A stretch of DNA of 42,774 nt from Halieaceae bacterium UBA4452 (lineage in GTDB: Bacteria; Pseudomonadota; Gammaproteobacteria; Pseudomonadales; Halieaceae), in assembly GCA_002389505.1 (NCBI GenBank), contig DGPA01000022.1, positions 1 to 42,774 on the forward strand, read 5' to 3'. The notes under the pieces were generated by a model that had not been told where the DNA came from, did no database searches, and was given only the letters and a program-made list of their open reading frames with translations. The translations under genes were made by a program, and so were the position numbers. This document shows positions 1 to 9,207 of this stretch, one piece after another (the stretch's first letter is position 1; each line of letters opens with the position of its first letter).

Positions 1-66
1 GGCCAACCAGAGCCGGTACTGCAGTATCAACAGCAGACCCGTAAGCCCCACTAGGAGCCAGCGCAC
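1..66 (-). CDS. ftsB: cell division protein FtsB, N-terminal fragment (cut by window edge)
   Basis: Only the first 22 codons are in the window. Reading from a GTG at 64-66 they give a short basic start followed by a hydrophobic helix ending in LQYRLWLA. This matches the start of FtsB, the bitopic divisome protein that pairs with FtsL and FtsQ; the LQY-LW motif at the end of its membrane helix is characteristic. A TTG directly in front (67-69) is an alternative start. The gene begins three bases after the eno stop codon, which is the usual eno-ftsB order in gammaproteobacteria, so it is probably translated from the same message. The coiled-coil part lies outside the window. Confidence 0.8.
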   Translation of the reverse strand, partial: MRWLLVGLTGLLLILQYRLWLA

Positions 67-69
67 CAA

Positions 70-1359
70 TCAACCCCGCTTAAATTCCGCCCAACCACGA
101 TACGGTGCTGTTAACCCTAGCTCAGCCTCAATTCGTAGCAGACGGTTGTACTTGGCGACTCGATCAGATCGGCAGAGCGAGCCAGTTTTGATTTGACCGG
201 CACCGGTCCCCACCGCGAGATCAGCAATAGTGGCGTCCTCAGTTTCTCCTGAGCGATGGGATATCACCGCGGTGTAGCCCGCGGCGCGGGCCATAGCAAT
301 CGCGTCAAGGGTTTCTGATAAGGTGCCGATTTGATTGAACTTAATTAAAATGGAATTTGCGACATTCTCGTCAATGCCGCGTTGTAAGATTTTTGTATTA
401 GTGACAAACAAGTCATCGCCCACCAGCTGTATCCGGCTACCCAGCTTCTCAGTTAACACCGCCCAGCCCTCCCAGTCCGACTCATCAAGACCGTCTTCAA
501 TCGAAATAATAGGATGGTCGTCACACAAGCTGGAAAGATAATCAGCGAACTGAGTGTGGCTGAACTCCCGATTCTCCCCGCGTAGATGGTAAACGCCGTC
601 TTGGTAAAATTCCGAGGCGGCACAGTCTAATGCCAAGGTGACGTCTTCACCGAGTTTATATCCCGCGTTAGTCACCGCCTCGGCAATGATCTCAAGTGCG
701 GCAGCATTGGAGGGCAAATTGGGTGCAAAGCCCCCTTCATCACCGACAGCTGTGGACAGGCCACGCGCCGACAGCACTTTTTTTAAGTGATGAAAAATCT
801 CCGCTCCTACCCGCAATGCATCGGCGAAGGTTGTCGCAGACAGGGGCTGCACCATAAATTCTTGGATATCGATATTGTTATCGGCGTGCTCGCCACCGTT
901 TACAATATTCATCATGGGCACGGGCATGGTCAGCAACGAATTCCCCGCCAAATCAGCAATGTGCTGGTATAAAGGCAAGCTCGCTGACTGTGCTGCCGCT
1001 TTGGCCGCCGCAAGGGAGACTGCCAACATAGCATTAGCACCCAAATTACCCTTATTGTCAGTCCCATCAGCCGTGATCATTCGTTCATCAATACCTCGCT
1101 GCCCATCAGCCCGATGGCCAATCAGCACCTCCCGTAGGGTGCCATTGACATGCCCTACGGCAGTCAGCACTCCTTTACCCAAATAACGACTGTCATCCCC
1201 ATCGCGGAGCTCTAGAGCTTCTCGGCTACCGGTACTAGCACCAGAGGGTGCGCAGGCAGAACCCATAGCCCCATCATCAAGCGTCACCTCGGCCATCACC
1301 GTGGGATTGCCCCGAGAGTCGAGTACCTCAAAGCCCCGTACATCTACGATTTCACTCAC
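70..1359 (-). CDS. eno: enolase (phosphopyruvate hydratase)
   Basis: Interconverts 2-phosphoglycerate and phosphoenolpyruvate in glycolysis and gluconeogenesis; the family is a cytosolic Mg-dependent dimer. The 429-residue length is normal. The start is GTG (1357-1359), giving the usual N-terminus with VRGFEVLDSRGNPT. Visible active-site elements are VGDEGGFAPNL (the acid/base Glu), the metal ligand block SIEDGLDESDW, LIKFNQIGTLSET (catalytic Lys) and SHRSGETED. It lies 27 bases after kdsA and is followed at once by ftsB, a conserved gammaproteobacterial arrangement. Nothing about it is unusual except a Phe where many orthologues have Val after the catalytic Lys. Confidence 0.98.
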   Translation of the reverse strand: MSEIVDVRGFEVLDSRGNPTVMAEVTLDDGAMGSACAPSGASTGSREALELRDGDDSRYLGKGVLTAVGHVNGTLREVLIGHRADGQRGIDERMITADGTDNKGNLGANAMLAVSLAAAKAAAQSASLPLYQHIADLAGNSLLTMPVPMMNIVNGGEHADNNIDIQEFMVQPLSATTFADALRVGAEIFHHLKKVLSARGLSTAVGDEGGFAPNLPSNAAALEIIAEAVTNAGYKLGEDVTLALDCAASEFYQDGVYHLRGENREFSHTQFADYLSSLCDDHPIISIEDGLDESDWEGWAVLTEKLGSRIQLVGDDLFVTNTKILQRGIDENVANSILIKFNQIGTLSETLDAIAMARAAGYTAVISHRSGETEDATIADLAVGTGAGQIKTGSLCRSDRVAKYNRLLRIEAELGLTAPYRGWAEFKRG

Positions 1360-1386
1360 GCCCTGTTCTCCATTGCGTCATTGTCA

Positions 1387-2241
1387 CTAAGGAATATCGA
1401 TACTTGGCAAGGCTTTAACGACGTCGTCCATAACCTTCACTTGCTCAAGAAATGGCGCCAATAAAGGTAACGGCAGTGCGCTAGGTCCATCGCAGAGTGC
1501 CTGGTTAGGGTTTGGATGGGCCTCCAAAAACAAACCGGCTAACCCAGTGCCGATACCCGCTCGTGCTAGATCGACTATCTGCTGCCGGCGGCCCCCCGAA
1601 GCGCTATCCCCTGAATTGCGTCGCTGTAGCGCATGAGTCACGTCAAATATCATCGGCAAACCTTGAGTGACATCTCGCATAACACCGAAACCCAGCATAT
1701 CCACCACGAGGTTATCGTAGCCAAAATTACTGCCCCGTTCACAAATCAAGAGTCGTTCGTTACCGCACTCTCGAAATTTGTCAACGACGTTGCCTATCTG
1801 TTCAGGACTGAGAAATTGAGGTTTTTTAATATTAATCGCAGCACCGGTTGCGGCCATGGCCACGACTAAGTCGGTCTGGCGAGCTAGAAAAGCCGGTAGC
1901 TGGATAATGTCGCAAACTTCTGCCGCCCGCGCTGCCTGCTCAGGAGCATGGACATCGGTAATGACAGGTACATTAAAGGTCTGCTTGACCGACGCGAGCA
2001 TGGCAAGACCGGCTTCCAAGCCGGGACCTCGAAAACTGTGCATTGAGGACCGATTCGCTTTATCAACCGAGGCTTTAAACACCAGGGGAATCCCAAGCGC
2101 ATGGCAAACCTCCACGTAATGACCTGCCACGTCGAGGGCGAACTGTTCACTCTCAAGGACATTAACACCGCCAATCAGCACCAGAGGTCGATCATTGGCA
2201 AAATGAATATCATTGATCGATACGAGCAGGTTGCTGCTCAT
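1387..2241 (-). CDS. kdsA: 3-deoxy-D-manno-octulosonate 8-phosphate synthase
   Basis: Condenses phosphoenolpyruvate with arabinose 5-phosphate to give KDO 8-phosphate, the precursor of the inner core sugar of lipopolysaccharide. The 284 residues align throughout with the Escherichia coli enzyme: GGVNVLES near the start, FKASVDKANRSS, the PEP-site region RGPGLEAGL, QLPAFLARQTDLV, KKPQFLSPEQ, CERGSNFGYDNLVVDM and the C-terminal EAHPNP-ALCDGPSALPL block. The ATG (2239-2241) starts right after the pyrG stop at 2242-2244 with no spacer, so translation is probably coupled to pyrG. Its presence shows a Gram-negative cell that makes KDO-containing lipopolysaccharide. Confidence 0.98.
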   Translation of the reverse strand: MSSNLLVSINDIHFANDRPLVLIGGVNVLESEQFALDVAGHYVEVCHALGIPLVFKASVDKANRSSMHSFRGPGLEAGLAMLASVKQTFNVPVITDVHAPEQAARAAEVCDIIQLPAFLARQTDLVVAMAATGAAINIKKPQFLSPEQIGNVVDKFRECGNERLLICERGSNFGYDNLVVDMLGFGVMRDVTQGLPMIFDVTHALQRRNSGDSASGGRRQQIVDLARAGIGTGLAGLFLEAHPNPNQALCDGPSALPLPLLAPFLEQVKVMDDVVKALPSIDIP

Positions 2242-3888
2242 CTATTGGCGCTCGTCAGGGCTTTTCTGGGCGTGGGCCAGTGCCGCTTCAATGTAACTGG
2301 TAAAGAGTGGATGTCCACCTCGGGGTCGTGAGGTGAATTCTGGATGGAACTGACAGGCCAAAAACCAAGGGTGATCTGGTAGCTCAATCATTTCAACGAG
2401 CTCATGATCATGTGACCAGCCACATACCTTCATACCCGCCGCTTCAATCGCGGGCACATAATTATTATTCACTTCATAACGGTGGCGATGGCGCTCTCGC
2501 ACTTCCTTGACAGCATAGATCTTGGCGGCGAGGCTGTCCTCAACCAGATGGCAGGTTTGAGCGCCCAAGCGCATAGTGCCCCCTAAGTCTGATGCCTCAC
2601 TACGTTGCTCCACCGAGCCATCAGCAGATTGCCATTCGGTGATCAGGGCGACCACTGGATAAGCGGTCTCTGGGTCCATTTCAGTGGAATGGGCGCCGTT
2701 CATATCGCATCGCGCGCGCGCGTATTCTATGATCGCCATATGCATACCCAAGCAAATACCGAGGAAAGGCACGCCTTTTTCTCGAGCATAGCGTACCGCC
2801 GCAATTTTCCCATCGACACCGCGATCACCAAATCCCCCCGGCACTAATATGGCATCGAGTTGGTCGAGTAATCCGGTGCCCTTTGTCTCTATATCCTCGG
2901 CGTCGATATAGTCAATCTCAACCCTAACAAGGGCATGCAGCCCTGCGTGGCCGAGAGCTTCATTCAGGGATTTATAAGCGTCAGTTAGATCGATATATTT
3001 CCCTACCATGCCGACCTTCACCGTGGCACGACGATCACTAAACTCCCGTCTAACCACATCATCCCACTCGGATAGATCAGCGGGTGGATAGTCCATCCCA
3101 AAGCGCTCGAGAATAAAATCGTCAAGTCCATTGGCGTTTAAGTTGCCAGGGATTTTATAGATGCTGTCAGCATCTAACAGCGGAATGACCGCTCGCTCCT
3201 CAACGTTGGTAAACAGTGATATCTTCCGTCGGGCGCCTTCATCCACCTCTACCGAGCATCGGCATAGCAACACATCCGGCTGTAAACCGATGGAACGCAA
3301 CTCTTTGACCGAGTGCTGAGTAGGCTTGGTTTTGATTTCCCCGGCGGTCGGAATATAGGGCACTAGGGTCAAATGCATAAGCATACCCCGTGTGACACCC
3401 ATCTCTAGCTTGAGTTGCCGAACGGCCTCTAAAAAGGGTTGGCTTTCTATATCACCTACCGTTCCACCGACCTCCACCACGGCTACGTCATAGCCCTCAG
3501 CACCCGCTTTGACTCGACGCTTGATTTCATCGGTAACGTGCGGAATGACCTGCACGGTGGCACCGAGATAATCTCCCCGACGTTCTTTGTGTAGCACCGT
3601 GTCGTATACTCGACCCGTAGTAAAATTATTCTTGCGGGTCATGGTCGTGCGTGTAAAGCGCTCATAGTGACCTAAATCCAAATCGGTCTCTGCACCGTCT
3701 TCGGTCACGAACACTTCTCCATGCTGAAAAGGGCTCATAGTCCCAGGATCAACATTAATATACGGGTCGAGTTTTAGCAGGGTAACTTTCAAGCCCCTGG
3801 CCTCTAGGACGGCGGCAAGCGAGGCCGCAGCTATACCTTTACCGAGGGAAGAAACGACTCCACCTGTAACAAACACATAACGTGTCAT
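2242..3888 (-). CDS. pyrG: CTP synthase (glutamine hydrolysing)
   Basis: Aminates UTP to CTP using ATP and glutamine, the last step of pyrimidine nucleotide synthesis. I place the start at ATG 3886-3888, giving 548 residues that begin MTRYVFVTGGVVSSLGKG like other PyrG proteins. The open frame extends 21 codons further upstream, but those residues have no family counterpart. A GGTGG lies about five bases before this ATG. The synthetase domain covers roughly residues 1-270. The class I glutamine amidotransferase domain follows, with GICLGMH carrying the nucleophile Cys and CQFHPEFTSRP carrying the His/Glu pair. It sits between tilS and kdsA, the standard gammaproteobacterial position. Confidence 0.98.
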   Translation of the reverse strand: MTRYVFVTGGVVSSLGKGIAAASLAAVLEARGLKVTLLKLDPYINVDPGTMSPFQHGEVFVTEDGAETDLDLGHYERFTRTTMTRKNNFTTGRVYDTVLHKERRGDYLGATVQVIPHVTDEIKRRVKAGAEGYDVAVVEVGGTVGDIESQPFLEAVRQLKLEMGVTRGMLMHLTLVPYIPTAGEIKTKPTQHSVKELRSIGLQPDVLLCRCSVEVDEGARRKISLFTNVEERAVIPLLDADSIYKIPGNLNANGLDDFILERFGMDYPPADLSEWDDVVRREFSDRRATVKVGMVGKYIDLTDAYKSLNEALGHAGLHALVRVEIDYIDAEDIETKGTGLLDQLDAILVPGGFGDRGVDGKIAAVRYAREKGVPFLGICLGMHMAIIEYARARCDMNGAHSTEMDPETAYPVVALITEWQSADGSVEQRSEASDLGGTMRLGAQTCHLVEDSLAAKIYAVKEVRERHRHRYEVNNNYVPAIEAAGMKVCGWSHDHELVEMIELPDHPWFLACQFHPEFTSRPRGGHPLFTSYIEAALAHAQKSPDERQ

Positions 3889-3999
3889 TCGGGCCACCAA
3901 ATCAGGAACAGAAGACTGTGCGTCCCGACGCTTGTTAGTCGTTACCCGCACGCAGATGGGACATTAGCTTACCAGTATGGCGCCTTTCACTCAATTCAA

Positions 4000-5346
4000 T
4001 TACTCGAGTAAAGGTCGCCATTGTGGCGAGAAGCCAGCTATTTCATCATCTGCTGCTAAGTCTGGGGCACCCTTGAGTTTAGCGACCCCGACGAGAAAAG
4101 CCGCTTGACCCTCATGGGTTAGCACCGGCAGCGCTGATCGCCACCATGGCGGTACTTTATAGGCCTGACAGATGTTTTTAAACGTCCGGGTAGGGCCACC
4201 AGCTGCCAGCATCATTTTCTCACCAGTGCTGCGTATTCTCAGTCCGACAGCCAAGCCTTCTGGCAACCCGTCTAGGTCCGGCTCCCACCGTAGAGCTCCC
4301 CAGGGGCCAATAATGGTCTCTCCCACAGTCACCGAATCGGGCAATGCTACCGTTCGTTCTGCGTAGGGAATTCTGTATACGCTACCCTGCCAGGCAATAA
4401 GACGCTGATTGTTTACCTTCAATTGCGGCTGCCTGTCGGCACGCGCAGACCGGCACTGGCGAGCAAATTCAGTTAACCGCTTTGCGGGCGGAGGATCAAA
4501 GCCATCTTCTAGAAGCCACCGATACAATTGATGTGCCAAAGATATCGCATCATCTTCCGATGGCAATGCCACGGTGGACAACGGCCCCAAAGACAGGCCA
4601 GGCTCATCCCAAAATCCCACCACTCGCGCCAACGGGGCCTGTTCCAGCCCAGTCATTGTCAGCGCTTGGAGTCGCCCTACACGGCTGATTGTTTGGCGAT
4701 ACCCAGGCCATCGCGCGGCGATGACAGGTAACAGTTCATGCCTGATATAATTGCGATCAAGCGTGACATCACGATTGCTAGGGTCCTCTTCAAAGGGCAA
4801 ATCGTAGTGTTGCGCCCAGGCGTTGATTTGCTCCCGGTTGGTGTTCAGCAATGGTCGACAAAGCGTGCCCCGAGCGAGTGCTCGGGTCTCAGGTATCCCC
4901 GTAAGGCCACGCGGTCCTGCGCCGCGCAGCAATCGATAGATAATTGTCTCGATCTGATCATCTTGATGATGCCCCTGGAGCAGCACATCACCCTCTTCGA
5001 GGCAACGTTCAAATACCGCATAGCGCGCGGCCCGCGCCGCTGCCTCAAGTCCACTGCCATCGTTTTGCGCCACGCTCACCCGATGACACTGGAACGCTAT
5101 TTTTCGGGCGATACACTGCTGCTCACACAGTAATGCCCAGCGATCGGCGTGCTCCGACAGCCCGTGGTGAATGTGTAGACCATACAGCGTAGGGCCGTCG
5201 TTGGCCTGAACCCAGCGATGCACCATATCGAGCAGCACCATACTGTCTCGACCGCCAGACACTGCGAGCCACCAGCGACTCGCATTTTTTGCCGCATCCA
5301 GCGCCCGCTCTACGGGCTCAGGTAGAGAGAGGGCCTTAGCCGTCAA
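4000..5346 (-). CDS. tilS: tRNA(Ile)-lysidine synthetase
   Basis: Adds lysine to C34 of the CAU-anticodon tRNA-Ile so that it decodes AUA and accepts isoleucine; essential in most bacteria. The PP-loop ATP-binding motif SGGRDSMVLLD is at about residues 30-40. GHHQDDQIET and the RNY-region IRHELLPVI follow, then the C-terminal TilS tRNA-binding domain; total 448 residues. No ATG exists before the PP loop. The only plausible start is TTG at 5344-5346, which overlaps the accA stop as ATTGA, so expression probably depends on ribosomes finishing accA. It keeps the common accA-tilS-pyrG order and ends 111 bases before the pyrG ATG. Confidence 0.94.
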   Translation of the reverse strand: MTAKALSLPEPVERALDAAKNASRWWLAVSGGRDSMVLLDMVHRWVQANDGPTLYGLHIHHGLSEHADRWALLCEQQCIARKIAFQCHRVSVAQNDGSGLEAAARAARYAVFERCLEEGDVLLQGHHQDDQIETIIYRLLRGAGPRGLTGIPETRALARGTLCRPLLNTNREQINAWAQHYDLPFEEDPSNRDVTLDRNYIRHELLPVIAARWPGYRQTISRVGRLQALTMTGLEQAPLARVVGFWDEPGLSLGPLSTVALPSEDDAISLAHQLYRWLLEDGFDPPPAKRLTEFARQCRSARADRQPQLKVNNQRLIAWQGSVYRIPYAERTVALPDSVTVGETIIGPWGALRWEPDLDGLPEGLAVGLRIRSTGEKMMLAAGGPTRTFKNICQAYKVPPWWRSALPVLTHEGQAAFLVGVAKLKGAPDLAADDEIAGFSPQWRPLLE

Positions 5347-6290
5347 TTGCCAAAAGACATTAATCGAGCGTAACGCTTCTCGAGCATGGCGTCGATACTC
5401 AGCGTCGACAACTGCTCGAGTTGTGCCGCTACGTGATCTCGTACACGACTCGCCATCAGCTTTTTATCCCGATGAGCGCCACCCATAGGTTCATTAATCG
5501 ATGCATCAACTATCCCTAAATCCTGTAGCGTTGACGATGTGACACCCATGGCAGCCGCCGCTTGTGGGGCAAACTCAGAACTTTTCCAAATAATATTAGC
5601 GCAACCCTCTGGAGAAATCACAAAGTAAGTCGAGTACTGGAGCATGGCTAAATGGTCACCCACGCCAATACCAAGGGCACCACCAGAGCTACCCTCACCG
5701 ATCACAACACAAACAATGGGCGTACGAAGACGCGACATAACGGCTAGATTCTGCGCAATTGCTTCACTGATACCACGCTCTTCAGAATCAATACCCGGGT
5801 AGGCCCCCGGCGTATCAATGAGGGTTATGATGGGCATGTGAAATCGCTCCGCCATTTCCATCAGGCGCAACGCTTTTCGATAACCCTCGGGTTTGGGCAT
5901 ACCAAAATTACGATAAACCTTGTCTTTCACTGAGCGACCCTTTTCCTGACCGATGACCATGACAGGCTTGCCATTGAGTCGCGCCATACCACCAATAATG
6001 GCTTTGTCGTCGCCAAATCGACGATCGCCGTGCAATTCATCAAATTCAGTAAACAGCTCTGAGATATAATCTAGGGTGTAAGGTCTCAGTGGATGGCGGG
6101 CAACTCGAACAATGTCCCAGGGGCTAAGATCTGAATAAATTTTTTCAGTAAGGGCCGCGCTCTTTTGTTGCAGTCGCGCAATCTCATCGCCCAAATTCAA
6201 GTCCGCGTCAGTGCCCACCATGCGCAGCTCCTCGATCTTGGCTTCGAGCTCGGCGATAGGTTGTTCGAAGTCAAGATAATTGGGATTCAT
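5343..6290 (-). CDS. accA: acetyl-CoA carboxylase carboxyltransferase subunit alpha
   Basis: Forms the carboxyltransferase with AccD and moves CO2 from biotinyl-BCCP to acetyl-CoA, the committed step of fatty acid synthesis. The 315 residues start NPNYLDFEQPIAELEAKIEELR, closely like the Escherichia coli protein apart from the leading Met, and contain the crotonase-fold core with IGEGSSGGALGIGVGD and the oxyanion region ISPEGCANIIWK. AGGA precedes the ATG (6288-6290) by about seven bases. In many gammaproteobacteria dnaE precedes accA; here a divergent dusC lies upstream, so accA must be the first gene of this minus-strand operon or have a promoter within 6291-6430. Confidence 0.97.
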   Translation of the reverse strand: MNPNYLDFEQPIAELEAKIEELRMVGTDADLNLGDEIARLQQKSAALTEKIYSDLSPWDIVRVARHPLRPYTLDYISELFTEFDELHGDRRFGDDKAIIGGMARLNGKPVMVIGQEKGRSVKDKVYRNFGMPKPEGYRKALRLMEMAERFHMPIITLIDTPGAYPGIDSEERGISEAIAQNLAVMSRLRTPIVCVVIGEGSSGGALGIGVGDHLAMLQYSTYFVISPEGCANIIWKSSEFAPQAAAAMGVTSSTLQDLGIVDASINEPMGGAHRDKKLMASRVRDHVAAQLEQLSTLSIDAMLEKRYARLMSFGN

Positions 6291-6430
6291 ACGCTTGTCC
6301 TATGAGGCGATCAAGTTGTCGGTTGCCAGTTTACAAAAGCCCACGCCATTGCGCTACGCCCTAGTGACGCTAAACTTAATGTCGGGTACCCTCTCTGTGG
6401 TTGCTTCTCTGATCACCAAACATCACAACA

Positions 6431-7438
6431 GTGCTTGTCCGCTATGCGAATACTCAAACAGTGACCGCCCCAATACCGGTCGCCCACGAACACCCTACGC
6501 CCCGCTTGATACTCGCCCCCATGGAGGGCGTGGTCGATGCCGTTATGCGAGATTTACTAACGGGTATTGGCGGCTACGATCGTTGCGTCACCGAATTTAT
6601 TCGGGTATCACAGACCGTTCTGCCCGCACGGGTTTTTTATCGCCGCTGCCCTGAGCTGTCTGCCGGTGGTAAGACTCCCAGCGGCATCCCGGTGTATATC
6701 CAACTGCTGGGCAGCCACCCTGACCTTCTTGCACGCAATGCCCAAGTAGCATACCGACTCGGAGCCCCGGGTATTGACTTAAATTTTGGTTGCCCGGCAA
6801 AAACAGTTAATAAATCTCAGGGCGGGGCATCACTGCTAAAAAATCCCCCACTCATTTATGAGATTTGCAGCGCCGTTCGTTCTGCCTTGCCAAGGACGGT
6901 GCCTCTGACCGCTAAAATTAGACTGGGCTTTGAAGACGACCAAGCCTTTGAGGCAGTGGTCGCAGCGGTGGTGAACGCCGGCGTTGACGAGCTGACCGTT
7001 CACGCCCGTACTAGACGACAAGGATACCGTCCCCCTGCCCACTGGCAGCGACTGGCAGACGTGAGCAGACACATAGGCATTCCAATGATCGCCAATGGCG
7101 AACTGTGGTCCCCATCTGACGTCATTCGCTGTGCGTCAGTCAGTGGCTGTCATCATTTTATGCTGGCCCGAGGGGCACTATGCCGTCCTGACCTCGGGTT
7201 GGCTACCCGCGCATTGCTGACAAATACCAGCCATGATTCCATGCTCTGGGAGCACGTACATCCGTTCCTTCAGGCGTTTCTTGAGCGCAATGCACTCCGT
7301 TATGAAGCCCACCATGCACTAAATCCGCTCAAACAGTGGTTGGTCTATTTAGCCCACTACTTTCCGCAGGCTGCGGCATTGTTTGCTCAAGTGAAACGCA
7401 TCCGACAGTTTGACGACATGCTAGCCGCGCTTCGTTAG
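6431..7438 (+). CDS. dusC: tRNA-dihydrouridine(16) synthase DusC
   Basis: Flavin- and NADPH-dependent reduction of uridine to dihydrouridine in tRNA; the DusC branch modifies U16. The features are APMEGVVDAVMRDLL near the start, CVTEFIRV, DLNFGCPAKTVNKSQGGA with the catalytic Cys, HARTRRQGYRP, the FMN-phosphate loop IPMIANGEL, and a C-terminal helical domain with LKQWLVYLAHYFPQA. The CVTEFIRV and NFGCPAKTVNKS blocks favour DusC over DusA or DusB. The start is unsure: GTG 6431 and GTG 6461 are in frame without a good ribosome site, and TTG 6506 would give the short N-terminus seen in relatives. It is divergent from accA and convergent with the sensor kinase gene. Confidence 0.93.
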   Translation: MLVRYANTQTVTAPIPVAHEHPTPRLILAPMEGVVDAVMRDLLTGIGGYDRCVTEFIRVSQTVLPARVFYRRCPELSAGGKTPSGIPVYIQLLGSHPDLLARNAQVAYRLGAPGIDLNFGCPAKTVNKSQGGASLLKNPPLIYEICSAVRSALPRTVPLTAKIRLGFEDDQAFEAVVAAVVNAGVDELTVHARTRRQGYRPPAHWQRLADVSRHIGIPMIANGELWSPSDVIRCASVSGCHHFMLARGALCRPDLGLATRALLTNTSHDSMLWEHVHPFLQAFLERNALRYEAHHALNPLKQWLVYLAHYFPQAAALFAQVKRIRQFDDMLAALR

Positions 7439-7500
7439 GCGACAACAGCGCCAACGTTACAACGTGTAAGTACTATGAGCGCTGTAAGTCATCAACGTTA

Positions 7501-9207
7501 TCAGCGATAACTCATCGGCATTGCGGTGTCGGTATCGCCTTGCAGTCCCATCGCGCGCAATGCCCTTGAAAGCCCAGCGGCGTTTAATGGACGCTCAGTA
7601 GTCGCCGCCACATCAGCGCTCAGCATCAATCCCTCGGGTAAAGGATGCATAGCAATTAACCGAGTCGCACCCACTGCCTCGCCAATTTTGACCGCTAACT
7701 GTTCCGAGCCGGCCCCGTAACTCGATGCGTCAAAAAATACCAAGTCAAACTGACGACCCATCAATGTAGACGTCGATACCGCCTCCCGCGTGCTAAAAAT
7801 AGCGACCGAGGCACTGCCCGAAGCGACTAACAGCTGCTCACAGATCCCTGCCACCACAGGATCGTCATCGACCACAGCGATACGACACCTGGCCAATGGC
7901 AGATTAGATGGGGTATCAGTACCGCTCGTATCATCTTCCCAGGAACTCGGTGATGCCTTCACAAGTGCCTCGTATGACGGCTTGCCTTGGGTAGTGAAAC
8001 TGTAGCTGAGGCGGCCAGACATGGAGGCTAGGAGCTCAGCACACCGACTCAATTCTGCAAAATCCCCTAGGCGAGACGGCCCATCAGATACCGCTAAATG
8101 AGGGCGAAATACGCCACCCTCAAATAGTCGCGCCTCATCTCTGATCGGTAGCCCAGTGCCGTCACACTCCACACAAAAAATCAAGCTGTGAGCGTTGTCG
8201 CTATCTCGCCTACCACTCACCCGTAATACTAGCCGCGTCGCGTCGGGATGGAGATGGCTGTTGCGTATGAGATGGGTCAAAACAAATCGTAAACGCCTGC
8301 CATCCATTCGGTAGGACATGGCAGGCGTGTGAGCGAGTTCAACGTCTAACGCGACCCCTCGACTTGCCAGTACCGGTTGCAGTTGTCTGCGAACGGATTC
8401 CGCAAGATTATTGATGTTGAGGGTTTTTACCTTGAAAGAGACGCTGTCTTTTGGCCCTAGATTCTGTTTCAAGTCCTCAATAATGTCAGCGACATCATCC
8501 CCCGCCTGAGTCATCGCGGCGATCACCGCTTGCGGATCACCTTTCGCCAAAGCCAGATGTCGCAGTGCATCAAGAGGTGTGGATAGCTCTTCTGATAAAG
8601 CCGTCAGTAACTCTGCCCGGCGCACTTCCTCCCGCTTTAACTGTTGCTCACTGCTCACCAGCGCGACGTAATCGGCATCTCGATTGACGAGCAGCATCAC
8701 TAGGAGTGTGATCGGTGCCGTACTGATCAAAACAAAACCACTGATTAACACCATAGCATTAGCGGGTGAAATACGTTGCAACACGAGCATAACAACAAGG
8801 CTGCAAGCCGCATAAACAAAGCTTACCAACCCTGCATAAAGTGTCCCACGGGCCATTGCTGTAGCGAAAATGGCCGTAATACCCGGAAGAAAGCCAACGC
8901 TTGGCCAATCAGGATTACGGATTTGCACCAGTAGCCCTATTATCGTCAGTAATATTGCAGCGAACACCAAACGCCACCGAGTGCTAACACGCGGCAGGCT
9001 TAGGGTTGTAAAAAGTAGCGCGACGTAACACAGCACCAGAGGCCAAGCATATGCCGTCGGTTCATAAAGGAAGTTGCGGGTCAATGGCGGTAAGGTCCCC
9101 AGTAGCGCGACAACCCTGAACATGGTAAACATGGGCGTGACCGTTAGCTCGAAATCTCTCTCAGAAATACCGGCGTAGCGAAAATAAGCAGACGTTGGTG
9201 GCGTCAA
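7501..9207 (-). CDS. hybrid sensor histidine kinase homologue with degenerate catalytic motifs
   Basis: The order is five or six hydrophobic segments (about residues 28-175), a short linker, a dimerisation helix pair (185-250), a GHKL ATPase-like domain (about 265-415) and a C-terminal receiver (441-555). The H-box reads SEELSTPL at 205-212, so Glu206 stands where the phosphorylated His should be. The G1 box reads ECDGTGLP at 347-354, with Cys348 at the position of the adenine-binding Asp. Asn316 of the N-box is kept. In the receiver the acidic pair (Asp447-449) and acceptor Asp493 are present, but the conserved Lys is Arg539 and the Thr/Ser is Met520. It is probably a signalling protein without normal autokinase activity. 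The start is TTG 9205-9207 with AGGA nine bases upstream, or ATG at codon 26. No partner regulator is adjacent. Confidence 0.8.
   Translation of the reverse strand: MTPPTSAYFRYAGISERDFELTVTPMFTMFRVVALLGTLPPLTRNFLYEPTAYAWPLVLCYVALLFTTLSLPRVSTRWRLVFAAILLTIIGLLVQIRNPDWPSVGFLPGITAIFATAMARGTLYAGLVSFVYAACSLVVMLVLQRISPANAMVLISGFVLISTAPITLLVMLLVNRDADYVALVSSEQQLKREEVRRAELLTALSEELSTPLDALRHLALAKGDPQAVIAAMTQAGDDVADIIEDLKQNLGPKDSVSFKVKTLNINNLAESVRRQLQPVLASRGVALDVELAHTPAMSYRMDGRRLRFVLTHLIRNSHLHPDATRLVLRVSGRRDSDNAHSLIFCVECDGTGLPIRDEARLFEGGVFRPHLAVSDGPSRLGDFAELSRCAELLASMSGRLSYSFTTQGKPSYEALVKASPSSWEDDTSGTDTPSNLPLARCRIAVVDDDPVVAGICEQLLVASGSASVAIFSTREAVSTSTLMGRQFDLVFFDASSYGAGSEQLAVKIGEAVGATRLIAMHPLPEGLMLSADVAATTERPLNAAGLSRALRAMGLQGDTDTAMPMSYR

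Noticed and set aside
7497..7511. GTTATC-AGC-GATAAC hairpin between dusC and the sensor kinase gene as a terminator
   Set aside because: No T run on either side and it overlaps the end of the kinase coding region.
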